Origin: an uncultured Ruminococcus sp.
GTDB taxonomy: Bacteria > Bacillota > Clostridia > Oscillospirales > Acutalibacteraceae
Assembly (NCBI GenBank): GCA_902797065.1
Contig: CADBRK010000007.1
Location: forward strand, 1 to 8,723
Direction: 5' to 3'
DNA length: 8,723 bases
Shown: piece after piece, positions 1 to 7,123 of the stretch
Numbering within the stretch: position 1 is the stretch's first letter
Layout: every line of letters starts with the position of its first letter
The notes under the pieces: generated by a model
What the model saw: the letters and a program-made list of their open reading frames with translations, nothing else
What the model was told of the DNA's origin: nothing
Database searches by the model: none
Program-made: the position numbers and the translations under genes

Positions 1-1374
1 GAGGGTAGCATTCTGCTCCTTGTAAATAATGCTGTAAATTCCGACAGGCGTGTCGTGCTCTGTATCCGGAAGCCCCGTTACTACCTCAGATTCAAATACG
101 ACCTGTCCGTCCATATACATCCACATATATTGCTCGTTAATGCTGACTTCTGCATATGTATCGCCGTAATACTCAAGCTCACCGTAAGCCGCTCCTACCT
201 TATTCCACCACTTATCGCTCTCCTCCGATCTGTCGGTCAGATCAAGAGAAACGCTTTTTTTCTCATTTATCAGTGATTTCAGCATGTCTGCGGCATATTC
301 GGTGTCAAGCTGCCAGCCGTAGTAGCTGTTGCCAAGCTCGATAGTTTCTCCGTAATGCGTGACAAACAGCTTCGAGGAATCAACGTTATTGTACTTATCG
401 GCAAGATAAGCAGCATAAGCATCTATATTGCTTTCATCAAACTGAAGATTTTCGTTGTACCATGAAGCAACAGTTTCGGGGGTGATCTCTTCCGTTGACT
501 CCCCTATTTTCAGTTTTATGTCAATTCCTGTGAGCGTATCGAATACCGATTTTTTAGCGATCAGCGAAGGATCATCGGAAGTTATCCGGGGCATTTCATA
601 AATTCCCTCGGTTTCCAGATTCAAAAACATCTCCCGTGTTCCGATCGCACTTTCGATCCTGCTTGTCAGAAGTTCAATATTCACGCGATCGCCCGTTGAG
701 GAAGGTTCTATCAGAAATTCCACATTGTTATAGTATAGCTTCGCGTCAACCGGTTCTTTCGGAGAAGTCACATTCACACACCTGAGTTCGGAGATACGTT
801 TGTTCAGGAGATTTTTGTCATACTCGTATGTGATAGTGTCGCCTGCATCGGGTGATTTATGAGAAAACGCAGCAGACAAACGAGAATAGCCCGATCTCAA
901 TTTTAGAATATCATTAAATTTCTTATCTATTTTGACAGTAAGATTAATTTCTTTGGCGTCGATAGTTTCGGCTGTGCCGTCCTTCTCTACCAAAGTAAGC
1001 TGATAATTATCGCACGAATCAGTAATAGCTGCGCGGGCTTCTTTCAGAGACATACCCGAAACTTCTATACCGTTGATAAATGTATTTGCAGGAAAATGCG
1101 ACGCATTATATCCGTGTACACAGATAATTCCGATAATAAGAACTGCACACAGAGCCAAAACAATTTTACCCGCAGCAGAAACTGATTTTACCGATCTTAT
1201 TATATTCTTTGGCAGGCTTTTAAATATCTCTTTCCATGTTCTGCCGTTTCGCTTTTTTACAATAAACTCTTTTATCTTTCCGTAAATAAAGTCAGCACCC
1301 GCTTTAATGACCTTTACGGTAAAAGCAGGGATCTTTTTGAGATTATTGACAGTTTTATTATTATTCGTCTTCAT
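1..1374 (-). CDS. L,D-transpeptidase (YkuD) with PG_binding_4-like repeats, 3' end outside window
   Basis: This is a membrane-anchored L,D-transpeptidase expected to make 3-3 peptidoglycan cross-links outside the cell. The visible 458 residues start with a basic cytoplasmic tail (1-69) and one membrane helix (about 70-88, GKIVLALCAVLIIGIIC). Next comes a VanW/PG_binding_4-type segment beginning FINGIEVSGMSLKEA (99-113) and a second, weaker copy at about 210-370 (GWQLD at 353-357). The YkuD domain opens at about 406 with the typical EVSINEQYMWMYMDG strand and TPVGIYSIIYKEQNATL, where the window ends. The His and the S/T-HGC catalytic motif lie beyond base 1, so activity cannot be confirmed here. 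The start ATG at 1374-1372 has only a weak upstream GTGGG as ribosome binding site, but it follows a good promoter, and no better start was found. Family assignment is firm; exact substrate use is inferred. Confidence 0.88.
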   Translation of the reverse strand, partial: MKTNNNKTVNNLKKIPAFTVKVIKAGADFIYGKIKEFIVKKRNGRTWKEIFKSLPKNIIRSVKSVSAAGKIVLALCAVLIIGIICVHGYNASHFPANTFINGIEVSGMSLKEARAAITDSCDNYQLTLVEKDGTAETIDAKEINLTVKIDKKFNDILKLRSGYSRLSAAFSHKSPDAGDTITYEYDKNLLNKRISELRCVNVTSPKEPVDAKLYYNNVEFLIEPSSTGDRVNIELLTSRIESAIGTREMFLNLETEGIYEMPRITSDDPSLIAKKSVFDTLTGIDIKLKIGESTEEITPETVASWYNENLQFDESNIDAYAAYLADKYNNVDSSKLFVTHYGETIELGNSYYGWQLDTEYAADMLKSLINEKKSVSLDLTDRSEESDKWWNKVGAAYGELEYYGDTYAEVSINEQYMWMYMDGQVVFESEVVTGLPDTEHDTPVGIYSIIYKEQNATL

Positions 1375-1460
1375 AACTAAACCCACGCTAATTATTTTGC
1401 TGAGAAAAAATCAATATATATATCAATACCTTCATAGTCGCAAAGTGAACTATTACTTTA

Positions 1461-1490
1461 ATTGTATCTCTACCGACTGTTTTCTGTCAA
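1461..1490 (-). promoter_or_regulatory. Sigma-A-type promoter of the L,D-transpeptidase gene
   Basis: On the minus strand TTGACA (1490-1485) and TACAAT (1466-1461) are separated by 18 bases. The -35 is a perfect consensus and the -10 matches five of six. Transcription would start near 1454, giving a leader of about 80 nucleotides before the ATG at 1374. A dyad (AAAGT, 8 bases, ACTTT at 1442-1459) covers the predicted start point and could be an operator. Confidence 0.7.
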
Positions 1491-1611
1491 TCAGGCAGAA
1501 CAATAAAAATAAAATTTGTCAGTATAGCACAATTTCAGCAACGTCGTTTTATTATATTTGTACAAGTATTGTTATCACACTATTAATCTTTCCAAATCTA
1601 TTCCTTGAAAA

Positions 1612-1640
1612 TTGAACTAAAAACTCATTTGTGCTATAAT
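1612..1640 (+). promoter_or_regulatory. Sigma-A-type promoter of the MocR-family gene
   Basis: TTGAAC (1612-1617) and TATAAT (1635-1640) are spaced by 17 bases, with a TG one base ahead of the -10 (extended -10). The start point would be near 1647. This places the in-frame ATG at 1605 upstream of the transcript and supports translation from 1671. Confidence 0.75.
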
Positions 1641-1670
1641 ACAAGAAGAATTATTAAAGCAGGTGGTTTT

Positions 1671-3050
1671 ATGCTGTATGAATTTCTTCAGGTGGATAAA
1701 CAGGAGCAGTCATTGCTGTATGAGCAGCTTTATAAGCGCGTCATCGCCGCTATAGAATCGGGTGATCTTGTTCACGGGGATAAACTGCCCTCTATAAGAA
1801 CGCTTGCCGCCGATCTCAATGTAAGCCGTACCACAGTCGAAACAGCATATGACCAGCTGTGTGCCGAAGGATACATCAATAACAAGCCCAAGAAAGGCTT
1901 CTTTGTTGAAGCAGAGATACACTCGGTAAACATACAGAACCACTCGGAAAAACAGCCGATAAAAAACGATAGATGTACAAATATAAAATACGATTTTTCG
2001 GGTTCAAGCTTAGACCCGCAGTACATCGATCTTAAATACTGGAAAAGATGTCTGAAAGACATACTCGATAAACCGTCTGTCATATCATCATACGGAGATC
2101 CACAGGGGGAAAAAGATTTACGCGAGATACTATGCGATTATGCAAAAAAGCTCAGAGGTGTAAACACATCGCCCGACAACATTATTATCGGCGCAGGCAC
2201 ACAGACGCTTATGTCGTTTCTGCCCGGTATCATGCGCGATTACGGGAATGACGTGTTTATCGAGAAAGGGTTCTTTCCGCAGGGCGAACAGATATTCTGC
2301 GACTTCGGGTACAGGCTGAACGGACTTTCGGCAGACAGGAACGGGATTATTGTTGACGATTCAACACAAGGACGTATTCTTTTTGTCAACTCCTCGGGAA
2401 GCAACAGGGGCTCCGCTCCGCTGCCGTACAACAAACGCATGGAGATAATCGGCTGGGCAGAGCGTAACAACGCAATTATTATTGAAGACGATTATAACGG
2501 AGAGCTGCGATATACGTCTAAACCCGTTCCGGCGCTTCAAAGCATGAATAACGACAGAGTGATATATATCGGCAGTTTTTCAAAGCTTCTTTTGCCGTCT
2601 GTCAGGATCGGATATATGGTACTGCCGGATCATCTGTTAAAGCTGTATGAAGCAAAGAAACATAATTACAACCAGACAGCGTCAAAAACAGAACAGCTTG
2701 CATTGGCTGAATATATAAACCTCGGCAGGCTGGACAGACAGCTGCGGAAGCTTCGTAAAATATATGCCGTCAAATCGGAATTATTACTGTCTGCTCTGCG
2801 AAAGCATTTCGGCGGTAATACTATCATAGAGACTGTCGAAACTGCTTTGTGCGTAAGGTTAAAGATAAAAACAAGTATTTCTCTCGATGAGTTAAAGAAT
2901 AAAGCGAAGGAAAGCGGAATACGTATCGGTAAATGCAGAGAAAAGAACGGTCTGAAATATATTTATCTATCATTTGCCGGAATTGCCACAGATAAACTTG
3001 AAGAAGCCGCAGAAGAACTGTATAAGGTCTGGGCTGATATATTACTTTGA
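1671..3050 (+). CDS. MocR-family transcriptional regulator (GntR wHTH plus aminotransferase fold)
   Basis: The 459-residue protein is a MocR/GabR/PdxR-type regulator. Residues about 14-79 form a GntR winged helix-turn-helix (LPSIRTLAADLNVSRTTVETAY, written as LPSIRTLAADL then NVSRTTVETAY, at 39-60). A linker of about 25 residues follows, then a class I aminotransferase-like effector domain from about 107. Lys305 in GSFSK is the expected PLP Schiff-base lysine, and Asp273/Tyr275 in EDDYNGE are the usual cofactor contacts. Where many fold-type I domains have Arg in an (I/L)R(L)xF strand, this protein reads IYLSF (431-435), so the effector may not be a simple amino acid. A longer reading frame begins at 1605, but that ATG lies upstream of the promoter. 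The ATG at 1671 has AGGTGG at 1661-1666 and starts the conserved sequence. Targets are unknown; the divergent gene, itself, and the downstream lyase unit are candidates. Confidence 0.92.
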   Translation: MLYEFLQVDKQEQSLLYEQLYKRVIAAIESGDLVHGDKLPSIRTLAADLNVSRTTVETAYDQLCAEGYINNKPKKGFFVEAEIHSVNIQNHSEKQPIKNDRCTNIKYDFSGSSLDPQYIDLKYWKRCLKDILDKPSVISSYGDPQGEKDLREILCDYAKKLRGVNTSPDNIIIGAGTQTLMSFLPGIMRDYGNDVFIEKGFFPQGEQIFCDFGYRLNGLSADRNGIIVDDSTQGRILFVNSSGSNRGSAPLPYNKRMEIIGWAERNNAIIIEDDYNGELRYTSKPVPALQSMNNDRVIYIGSFSKLLLPSVRIGYMVLPDHLLKLYEAKKHNYNQTASKTEQLALAEYINLGRLDRQLRKLRKIYAVKSELLLSALRKHFGGNTIIETVETALCVRLKIKTSISLDELKNKAKESGIRIGKCREKNGLKYIYLSFAGIATDKLEEAAEELYKVWADILL

Positions 3051-3056
3051 CATCGG

Positions 3057-3087
3057 ATATTGCATTTTTTTCGCAATATGTTATAAT
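3057..3087 (+). promoter_or_regulatory. Promoter of the Cys-rich protein/lyase unit, with overlapping inverted repeat
   Basis: TATAAT (3082-3087) is preceded by TG at 3079-3080, giving an extended -10. TTGCAT at 3060-3065 is a reasonable -35 with a 16-base spacer. A perfect 7-base inverted repeat, ATATTGC (3057-3063) and GCAATAT (3073-3079), with a T-rich 9-base loop, lies across the -35 and spacer. It could be an operator or a weak hairpin. The promoter begins only 6 bases after the MocR stop codon, and no real terminator separates the genes, so some read-through from MocR is also possible. Confidence 0.6.
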
Positions 3088-3108
3088 ACTATTCGGACGG
3101 TGATTTCT

Positions 3109-3291
3109 ATGAATAAAAAATCGAATTGCGACTACTGTGTAAATTATGAATACGACGAAGAGTACGAATGCTACACATGCGTCGTTAATCTTGACCAGGA
3201 CGAAATGTACAGCTATATGCAGAATCATTTCAGAGAATGCCCGTATTTCAGAATGGGCGACGAATACAAGATAGTACAAAAACAAAACTAA
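3109..3291 (+). CDS. Small Cys-rich protein, DUF6472-like
   Basis: This is a 60-residue acidic, aromatic-rich protein with five cysteines: a CxxC at 7-10 (CDYC), a second CxxC at 21-24 (CYTC), and Cys44 in ECPYF. The pattern, with the C-terminal GDEYKIV, resembles the uncharacterised DUF6472 family of Clostridia as I recall it. The four CxxC cysteines could hold a zinc ion like a small zinc ribbon; this is inference. It has no signal peptide or membrane segment, so it is probably cytosolic. A longer frame starts at 2974 inside the MocR gene, but ATG 3109 follows the promoter and a GGTGA ribosome binding site (3099-3103). The PLP-enzyme gene starts 13 bases after its stop, so the two are almost certainly co-transcribed. 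The function is unknown. Confidence 0.85.
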   Translation: MNKKSNCDYCVNYEYDEEYECYTCVVNLDQDEMYSYMQNHFRECPYFRMGDEYKIVQKQN

Positions 3292-3304
3292 CGGGAGAAA
3301 GAAT

Positions 3305-4606
3305 ATGGAAAAGGAAAACAAAGAAATTTACAATACACTCGGTATCTCAGATGAGGTACTCGGATTTTGCGATAAAGTGATCGGCGAACTTAAAGACAGA
3401 TTTCAAAAAATAGACGAAACAACAGAGTATAACCAGTGCAAAGTAATCAACGCGATGCAGAAGAACAGAGTTAACGCTGCCTGCTTTGCGGCAACAACAG
3501 GCTACGGCTACGACGACGCAGGCAGAGATAATCTCGAAAGAGTATATGCAAGCTGCTTCGGCACAGAGGCTGCGCTTGTCCGCCCTCAGATCACCTGCGG
3601 TACGCACGCCCTTGCAGTGGCTTTATCGGCGATCCTGCGCCCCGGAGATGAACTTCTCTCCCCTGTCGGCAAGCCATACGATACGCTTGAAGAGGTTATC
3701 GGGATAAGAGAATCTAAGTGCTCATTGAAAGAATTCGGCATCACATACGCTCAGGTCGATCTTCTGCCGAACGGCGATTTTGACTATGATAATATCAAGA
3801 AAGCTATTACAGACAAAACAAAAATGGTCACTATCCAGCGCTCAAAGGGTTATCAGACACGCCCGACATTTTCTGTCGAAAGGATAGGAAAGCTGATAGC
3901 TTTTGTGAAGAGCGTTAAGCACGATATTATCTGCATGGTCGATAACTGCTACGGTGAATTTGTCGAGAGGATCGAGCCGTCACAGGTCGGCGCAGATATG
4001 ATAGTCGGCTCGCTGATAAAGAACCCCGGCGGCGGTCTTGCTCCTATCGGCGGTTACATCTGCGGAACAAAGGAATGCGTTGAAAAATGTGCGTACAGAC
4101 TCAGCGCTCCCGGACTCGGACAGGAGGTCGGCGCAAATCTGGGTATTATGCCTGCGTTCTATCAGGGATTTTTTATGGCACCGACGGTAGTTTCGGGGGC
4201 TTTGAAAGGGGCTATATTTGCAAGCAGATGTTATGAAAAGCTTGGATTTAAGGTAATCCCTAACAGCACCGAAAGCCGCCACGATATTATTCAGGCGGTA
4301 GAACTCGGCTCCAAAGAAGCTATGGAAGCATTTTGCAAAGGTATACAGGCTGCCGCACCGGTTGACAGCTATGTTACGCCCGAACCGTGGCCTATGCCCG
4401 GATATGACTGTGATGTTATAATGGCAGCGGGCGCATTTGTCCAGGGGTCATCTATCGAACTGAGCGCGGACGGCCCGATCAGAGAACCGTATGCTGTATA
4501 TTTCCAGGGCGGACTCACGTGGTATCACGCAAAGCTTGGTATAATGATGTCTATACAAAAACTCTATGAAAATAATCTGCTTGACAATGATCTGTTAAAC
4601 TCATAA
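3305..4606 (+). CDS. PLP-dependent aluminium-resistance / methionine gamma-lyase family protein (YnbB-like)
   Basis: This 433-residue protein belongs to the Met_gamma_lyase family (PF06838 as I recall; B. subtilis YnbB, called aluminium resistance protein). It is a fold-type I PLP enzyme related to Cys/Met-metabolism enzymes. Visible marks are TTGYGYDDAGRD (64-75), a cofactor-side ITCGTHAL stretch (96-103), Asp213 in MVDNCYGEF as the pyridine-nitrogen contact, and Lys239 in GSLIKNPGGG as the expected Schiff-base lysine. Length and termini look complete. The substrate is not established for the family; C-S lyase activity is the usual guess. The start ATG has GGGAG at 3293-3297 with 7-base spacing and lies 13 bases after the small Cys-rich gene, so the two form one unit, ended by the hairpin at 4627-4661. 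The MocR regulator directly upstream may control it, but this is untested. Confidence 0.92.
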   Translation: MEKENKEIYNTLGISDEVLGFCDKVIGELKDRFQKIDETTEYNQCKVINAMQKNRVNAACFAATTGYGYDDAGRDNLERVYASCFGTEAALVRPQITCGTHALAVALSAILRPGDELLSPVGKPYDTLEEVIGIRESKCSLKEFGITYAQVDLLPNGDFDYDNIKKAITDKTKMVTIQRSKGYQTRPTFSVERIGKLIAFVKSVKHDIICMVDNCYGEFVERIEPSQVGADMIVGSLIKNPGGGLAPIGGYICGTKECVEKCAYRLSAPGLGQEVGANLGIMPAFYQGFFMAPTVVSGALKGAIFASRCYEKLGFKVIPNSTESRHDIIQAVELGSKEAMEAFCKGIQAAAPVDSYVTPEPWPMPGYDCDVIMAAGAFVQGSSIELSADGPIREPYAVYFQGGLTWYHAKLGIMMSIQKLYENNLLDNDLLNS

Positions 4607-4626
4607 AGTGCTATTCTTTTGAATTA

Positions 4627-4661
4627 AAGCCTTGCCGACAAAAAATCGGTAAGGCTTTTTT
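4627..4661 (+). terminator. Intrinsic terminator of the lyase unit
   Basis: A 12-base-pair stem joins AAGCCTTGCCGA (4627-4638) to TCGGTAAGGCTT (4646-4657), with one G-U pair and a 7-base A-rich loop, and runs into a T tract ending at 4661. It lies 20 bases after the lyase stop codon and faces the pnp gene, which ends from the other direction. Confidence 0.9.
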
Positions 4662-4676
4662 ATACTCTGTTACATT

Positions 4677-4713
4677 AAAAACAGAGGGCAGCTATTTCGG
4701 TTCTGCCCTCTGT
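4677..4713 (-). terminator. Intrinsic terminator of pnp
   Basis: Read on the minus strand, ACAGAGGGCAG (4713-4703) pairs perfectly over 11 bases with CTGCCCTCTGT (4691-4681) around an 11-base loop and is followed by a run of T (4681-4677). It begins 10 bases after the pnp stop codon. With the terminator at 4627-4661 it forms a back-to-back pair that separates the two convergent transcripts. Confidence 0.9.
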
Positions 4714-4723
4714 AATGTATAAA

Positions 4724-6934
4724 TTATTTCTGGTGTTTCGGACCGTTCCTTCTGTCACCGTTATTACGCGGCTTTCTCGGACCCTGTGAAATATCGTTTT
4801 CGGGTTTAAGTCCCTCTACCTCGATAAGTGCATCTCTTCTTGAAAGATTCAATCTGCCCTTATCGTCAATCTCAAGAACCTTTACGATAATCGTATCGCC
4901 CTCTGTAACAACATCGGTAACCTGCTCGGTGCGCTTTACGTCAAGTCTTGAGATATGGCAAAGTCCTTCCATACCCGGAGCGATCTCTACAAATGCGCCG
5001 AAATCCATGATCCTCGTTACTCTGCCGTAGAAAATAGCACCGATCTCCGGACCGTTTGCAATAAGCTCGATAGCTGCAACTGCGCCCTTACACTTATCGG
5101 CGTCCATACCGCTGACAAATACATTGCCGCTGTCGCCGTTCTCTTCAATGTCAACTTTAACATCAAACTGAGCCTGGATCTCCTTGATTACCTTACCGCT
5201 CTTACCGATAACTTCGCTGATCTTATCGGCAGGGATAACAGTATTATACATCTTGGGTGCGTACGGAGAAAGCTCTTTTCTCGGTTCGGGAATTGCTTTA
5301 AGCATAACTTCATCGAGAATATAGTTACGAGCCTTATGAGTCTTTTCAAGTGCGTCTTTAACCATTTCGGGTGTAAGACCGCTGATCTTAAGATCCATCT
5401 GGATAGCTGTGATACCGTCTTTTGTACCTGCAACCTTAAAGTCCATATCTCCGAAGAAATCTTCAAGACCCTGAATATCAACCATTGTCATCCATCGATC
5501 GCCTTCTGTGATAAGGCCGCAGGAAATACCTGCTACGGGTGCTTTGATCGGAACGCCTGCGTCCATAAGTGACAAAGTAGAACCGCAGACAGAACCCTGT
5601 GATGTCGAACCGTTTGAAGATACAACCTCACTTACAAGACGAATAGCATAGGGGAATTCTTCTACAGACGGTATAACAGGCAGAAGCGCTCTCTCGGCAA
5701 GCGCACCGTGACCGATCTCTCTGCGTCCGGGTCCTCTGCTGGGCTTTGTCTCGCCTACCGAATAGCTCGGGAAATTGTAGTGATGGATATATCTCTTCTC
5801 GATCTCGTCGTCTATACCGTCAAGCAGCTGCTTATCGGATACGGGACCAAGCGTCGTAATAGTAAGAACCTGAGTCTGACCTCTTGTAAAGAGACCCGAA
5901 CCGTGTACTCTGGGAAGAATACCTACCTCGGAAGCAAGCGGACGAATATCGTTCATACCTCTGCCGTCTACACGCTTCTGCTCGTCAAGCAGCCAACGTC
6001 TGACGATAAACTTCTGAGTCTTATAAAGACAATCGTCGATCTGAGCTTCCATTTCGGGATAAAGCTCGTCAAACTTTGCATGTACAGCCTCGTAAATGGG
6101 CTTGAGTCTTTCGTCTCTTACAGTCTTATCGTCTGTATCGAGAGCGGCTTTAACATCCTCTTCGCAGAATGCTTTGATAGCCTCAAACATATCATGATCG
6201 GGCTCGTTGCTCGGATATTCAAACTTCGGCTTGCCAATCTCTGCCTGAATGCCTTTGATGAACTCAATGATACTCTGGTTAGCCTCATGACCTGCCATAA
6301 TACCGTTATACATAACCTCATCGGAAACGCAGTCTGCGCCTGCTTCGATCATAGCAATACGTGAATCTGTAGATGCAACGGTCACAGCCATCTTGCTGAC
6401 AGCTCTCTGATCCTTGTTGGGGTTGATAACATACTCGCCGTCAACGTAACCAACAGAAACACTGCTTACGGGTCCGTTCCACGGAACGTCGGAAATAGAA
6501 AGAGCGATCGAAGTTGCTACCATAGCGGTGATCTCGGGTGAGCAATCGGGGTCAACCGACATTACTGTTGCAACTATCGCGCAGTCGTTTCTCATATCTT
6601 TCGGGAAAAGCGGTCTGATAGGTCTGTCGATCACTCTCGAAGTGAGTATAGCTTTCTCGGAAGGCTTACCCTCTCTCTTGAGGTACGAACCCGGAATCTT
6701 GCCTATTGCATACAGCTTCTCCTCGTAATCAACGGAAAGCGGGAAAAAGTCTACGCCTTCTCTCGGTTTTGCCGATGCGGTAACTGCAGCCTGAACAACG
6801 GTATCACCGTAACGAACAAGGCATGAGCCATTTGCAAGCTGAGCCATTTTGCCTGTTTCAACAACAAGCGGACGACCTGCAAACTCTGTTTCAAAAACTC
6901 TGAATTTGTCAAATGTTTTCATTGAATTAGCCAT
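4724..6934 (-). CDS. pnp: Polyribonucleotide nucleotidyltransferase (PNPase)
   Basis: PNPase degrades RNA from the 3' end by phosphorolysis and can also add tails; it acts as a cytosolic trimer. The 736 residues carry the full domain order: first RNase PH domain (about 8-140), all-alpha linker (about 230-320), second RNase PH domain (about 320-540), KH domain (about 560-615, GxxG as IGKSGK at 576-581) and S1 domain (about 632-702, FYGRVTRIMDFGAFVEI). The second RNase PH domain contains FFGDMDFKVAG. By alignment with E. coli D486, D492 and K494, Asp492, Asp498 and Lys500 are the catalytic residues. The last 25 residues are basic and low in complexity, as is common. A GTG at 6958 opens the frame earlier, but AAGGAGAT sits inside that extension 8 bases before ATG 6934, so 6934 is the real start. 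It follows rpsO in the classic order. Confidence 0.97.
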   Translation of the reverse strand: MANSMKTFDKFRVFETEFAGRPLVVETGKMAQLANGSCLVRYGDTVVQAAVTASAKPREGVDFFPLSVDYEEKLYAIGKIPGSYLKREGKPSEKAILTSRVIDRPIRPLFPKDMRNDCAIVATVMSVDPDCSPEITAMVATSIALSISDVPWNGPVSSVSVGYVDGEYVINPNKDQRAVSKMAVTVASTDSRIAMIEAGADCVSDEVMYNGIMAGHEANQSIIEFIKGIQAEIGKPKFEYPSNEPDHDMFEAIKAFCEEDVKAALDTDDKTVRDERLKPIYEAVHAKFDELYPEMEAQIDDCLYKTQKFIVRRWLLDEQKRVDGRGMNDIRPLASEVGILPRVHGSGLFTRGQTQVLTITTLGPVSDKQLLDGIDDEIEKRYIHHYNFPSYSVGETKPSRGPGRREIGHGALAERALLPVIPSVEEFPYAIRLVSEVVSSNGSTSQGSVCGSTLSLMDAGVPIKAPVAGISCGLITEGDRWMTMVDIQGLEDFFGDMDFKVAGTKDGITAIQMDLKISGLTPEMVKDALEKTHKARNYILDEVMLKAIPEPRKELSPYAPKMYNTVIPADKISEVIGKSGKVIKEIQAQFDVKVDIEENGDSGNVFVSGMDADKCKGAVAAIELIANGPEIGAIFYGRVTRIMDFGAFVEIAPGMEGLCHISRLDVKRTEQVTDVVTEGDTIIVKVLEIDDKGRLNLSRRDALIEVEGLKPENDISQGPRKPRNNGDRRNGPKHQK

Positions 6935-6988
6935 TATTACATCTCCTTTTTTGAGCACTGCAGTTACTTAGCAATAAAATATATGCTC

Positions 6989-7012
6989 ACACATATTTAA
7001 ACACATATTTTA
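6989..7012. repeat. Short tandem repeat in the pnp leader
   Basis: ACACATATTT occurs at 6989-6998 and again at 7001-7010, two 12-base units in tandem (the second ending TTA at 7012). It lies in the AT-rich 5' region of pnp, 55 to 78 bases upstream of the start codon. I see no clear function; it may be chance in AT-rich DNA, or a protein or RNA-binding element. Confidence 0.45.
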
Positions 7013-7081
7013 CCGCTAAATATATCTGCGTAACTCTGATTTAAATTTAAAGTGTGCAAAACACTACTTAACTGAACTTTT

Positions 7082-7117
7082 GGGGACAGACGAATAAACA
7101 TCTGTCCCCCTTTTTTT
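7082..7117 (+). terminator. GC-rich hairpin between rpsO and pnp with its T tract on the plus strand
   Basis: GGGGACAGA (7082-7090) and TCTGTCCCC (7101-7109) form a perfect 9-base-pair stem with a 10-base loop. On the plus strand it is followed by C and seven T (7111-7117), an excellent terminator shape, yet both flanking genes are on the minus strand. On the minus strand the hairpin begins 14 bases after the rpsO stop codon and is followed by AAAAG, so it should not stop the rpsO transcript efficiently. It could block antisense transcription into rpsO, protect the 3' end of rpsO mRNA, or mark a processing site in the rpsO-pnp transcript. Confidence 0.6.
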
Positions 7118-7123
7118 GACGAA

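Noticed and set aside
1307..1615. 102-codon hydrophobic open frame on the plus strand across the divergent region
   Set aside because: Its first part is antisense to the transpeptidase gene and the rest is AT-rich intergenic DNA; no ribosome binding site or promoter fits.
1605..1670. Upstream in-frame ATG of the MocR gene
   Set aside because: It precedes the promoter, lacks a ribosome binding site, and the added residues are not part of the conserved N-terminus.
3047..3087. TTGACA at the MocR stop codon as the -35 of the downstream promoter
   Set aside because: It is 29 bases from the TATAAT, too far for a normal promoter; TTGCAT at 3060-3065 with the extended -10 fits better.
2824..3321. 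165-codon hydrophobic open frame on the minus strand
   Set aside because: It is antisense to the MocR 3' end, the Cys-rich gene and the lyase start. Its hydrophobic look comes from reading acidic, Lys-rich codons backwards.
4955..5572. 205-codon open frame on the plus strand inside pnp
   Set aside because: It is antisense to the conserved KH/S1 and second RNase PH coding sequence, has no ribosome binding site or recognisable domain, and is explained by the codon bias of pnp.
5708..6364. 218-codon open frame on the plus strand inside pnp
   Set aside because: It is a shadow of the PNPase coding strand, with no family resemblance and no start signals.
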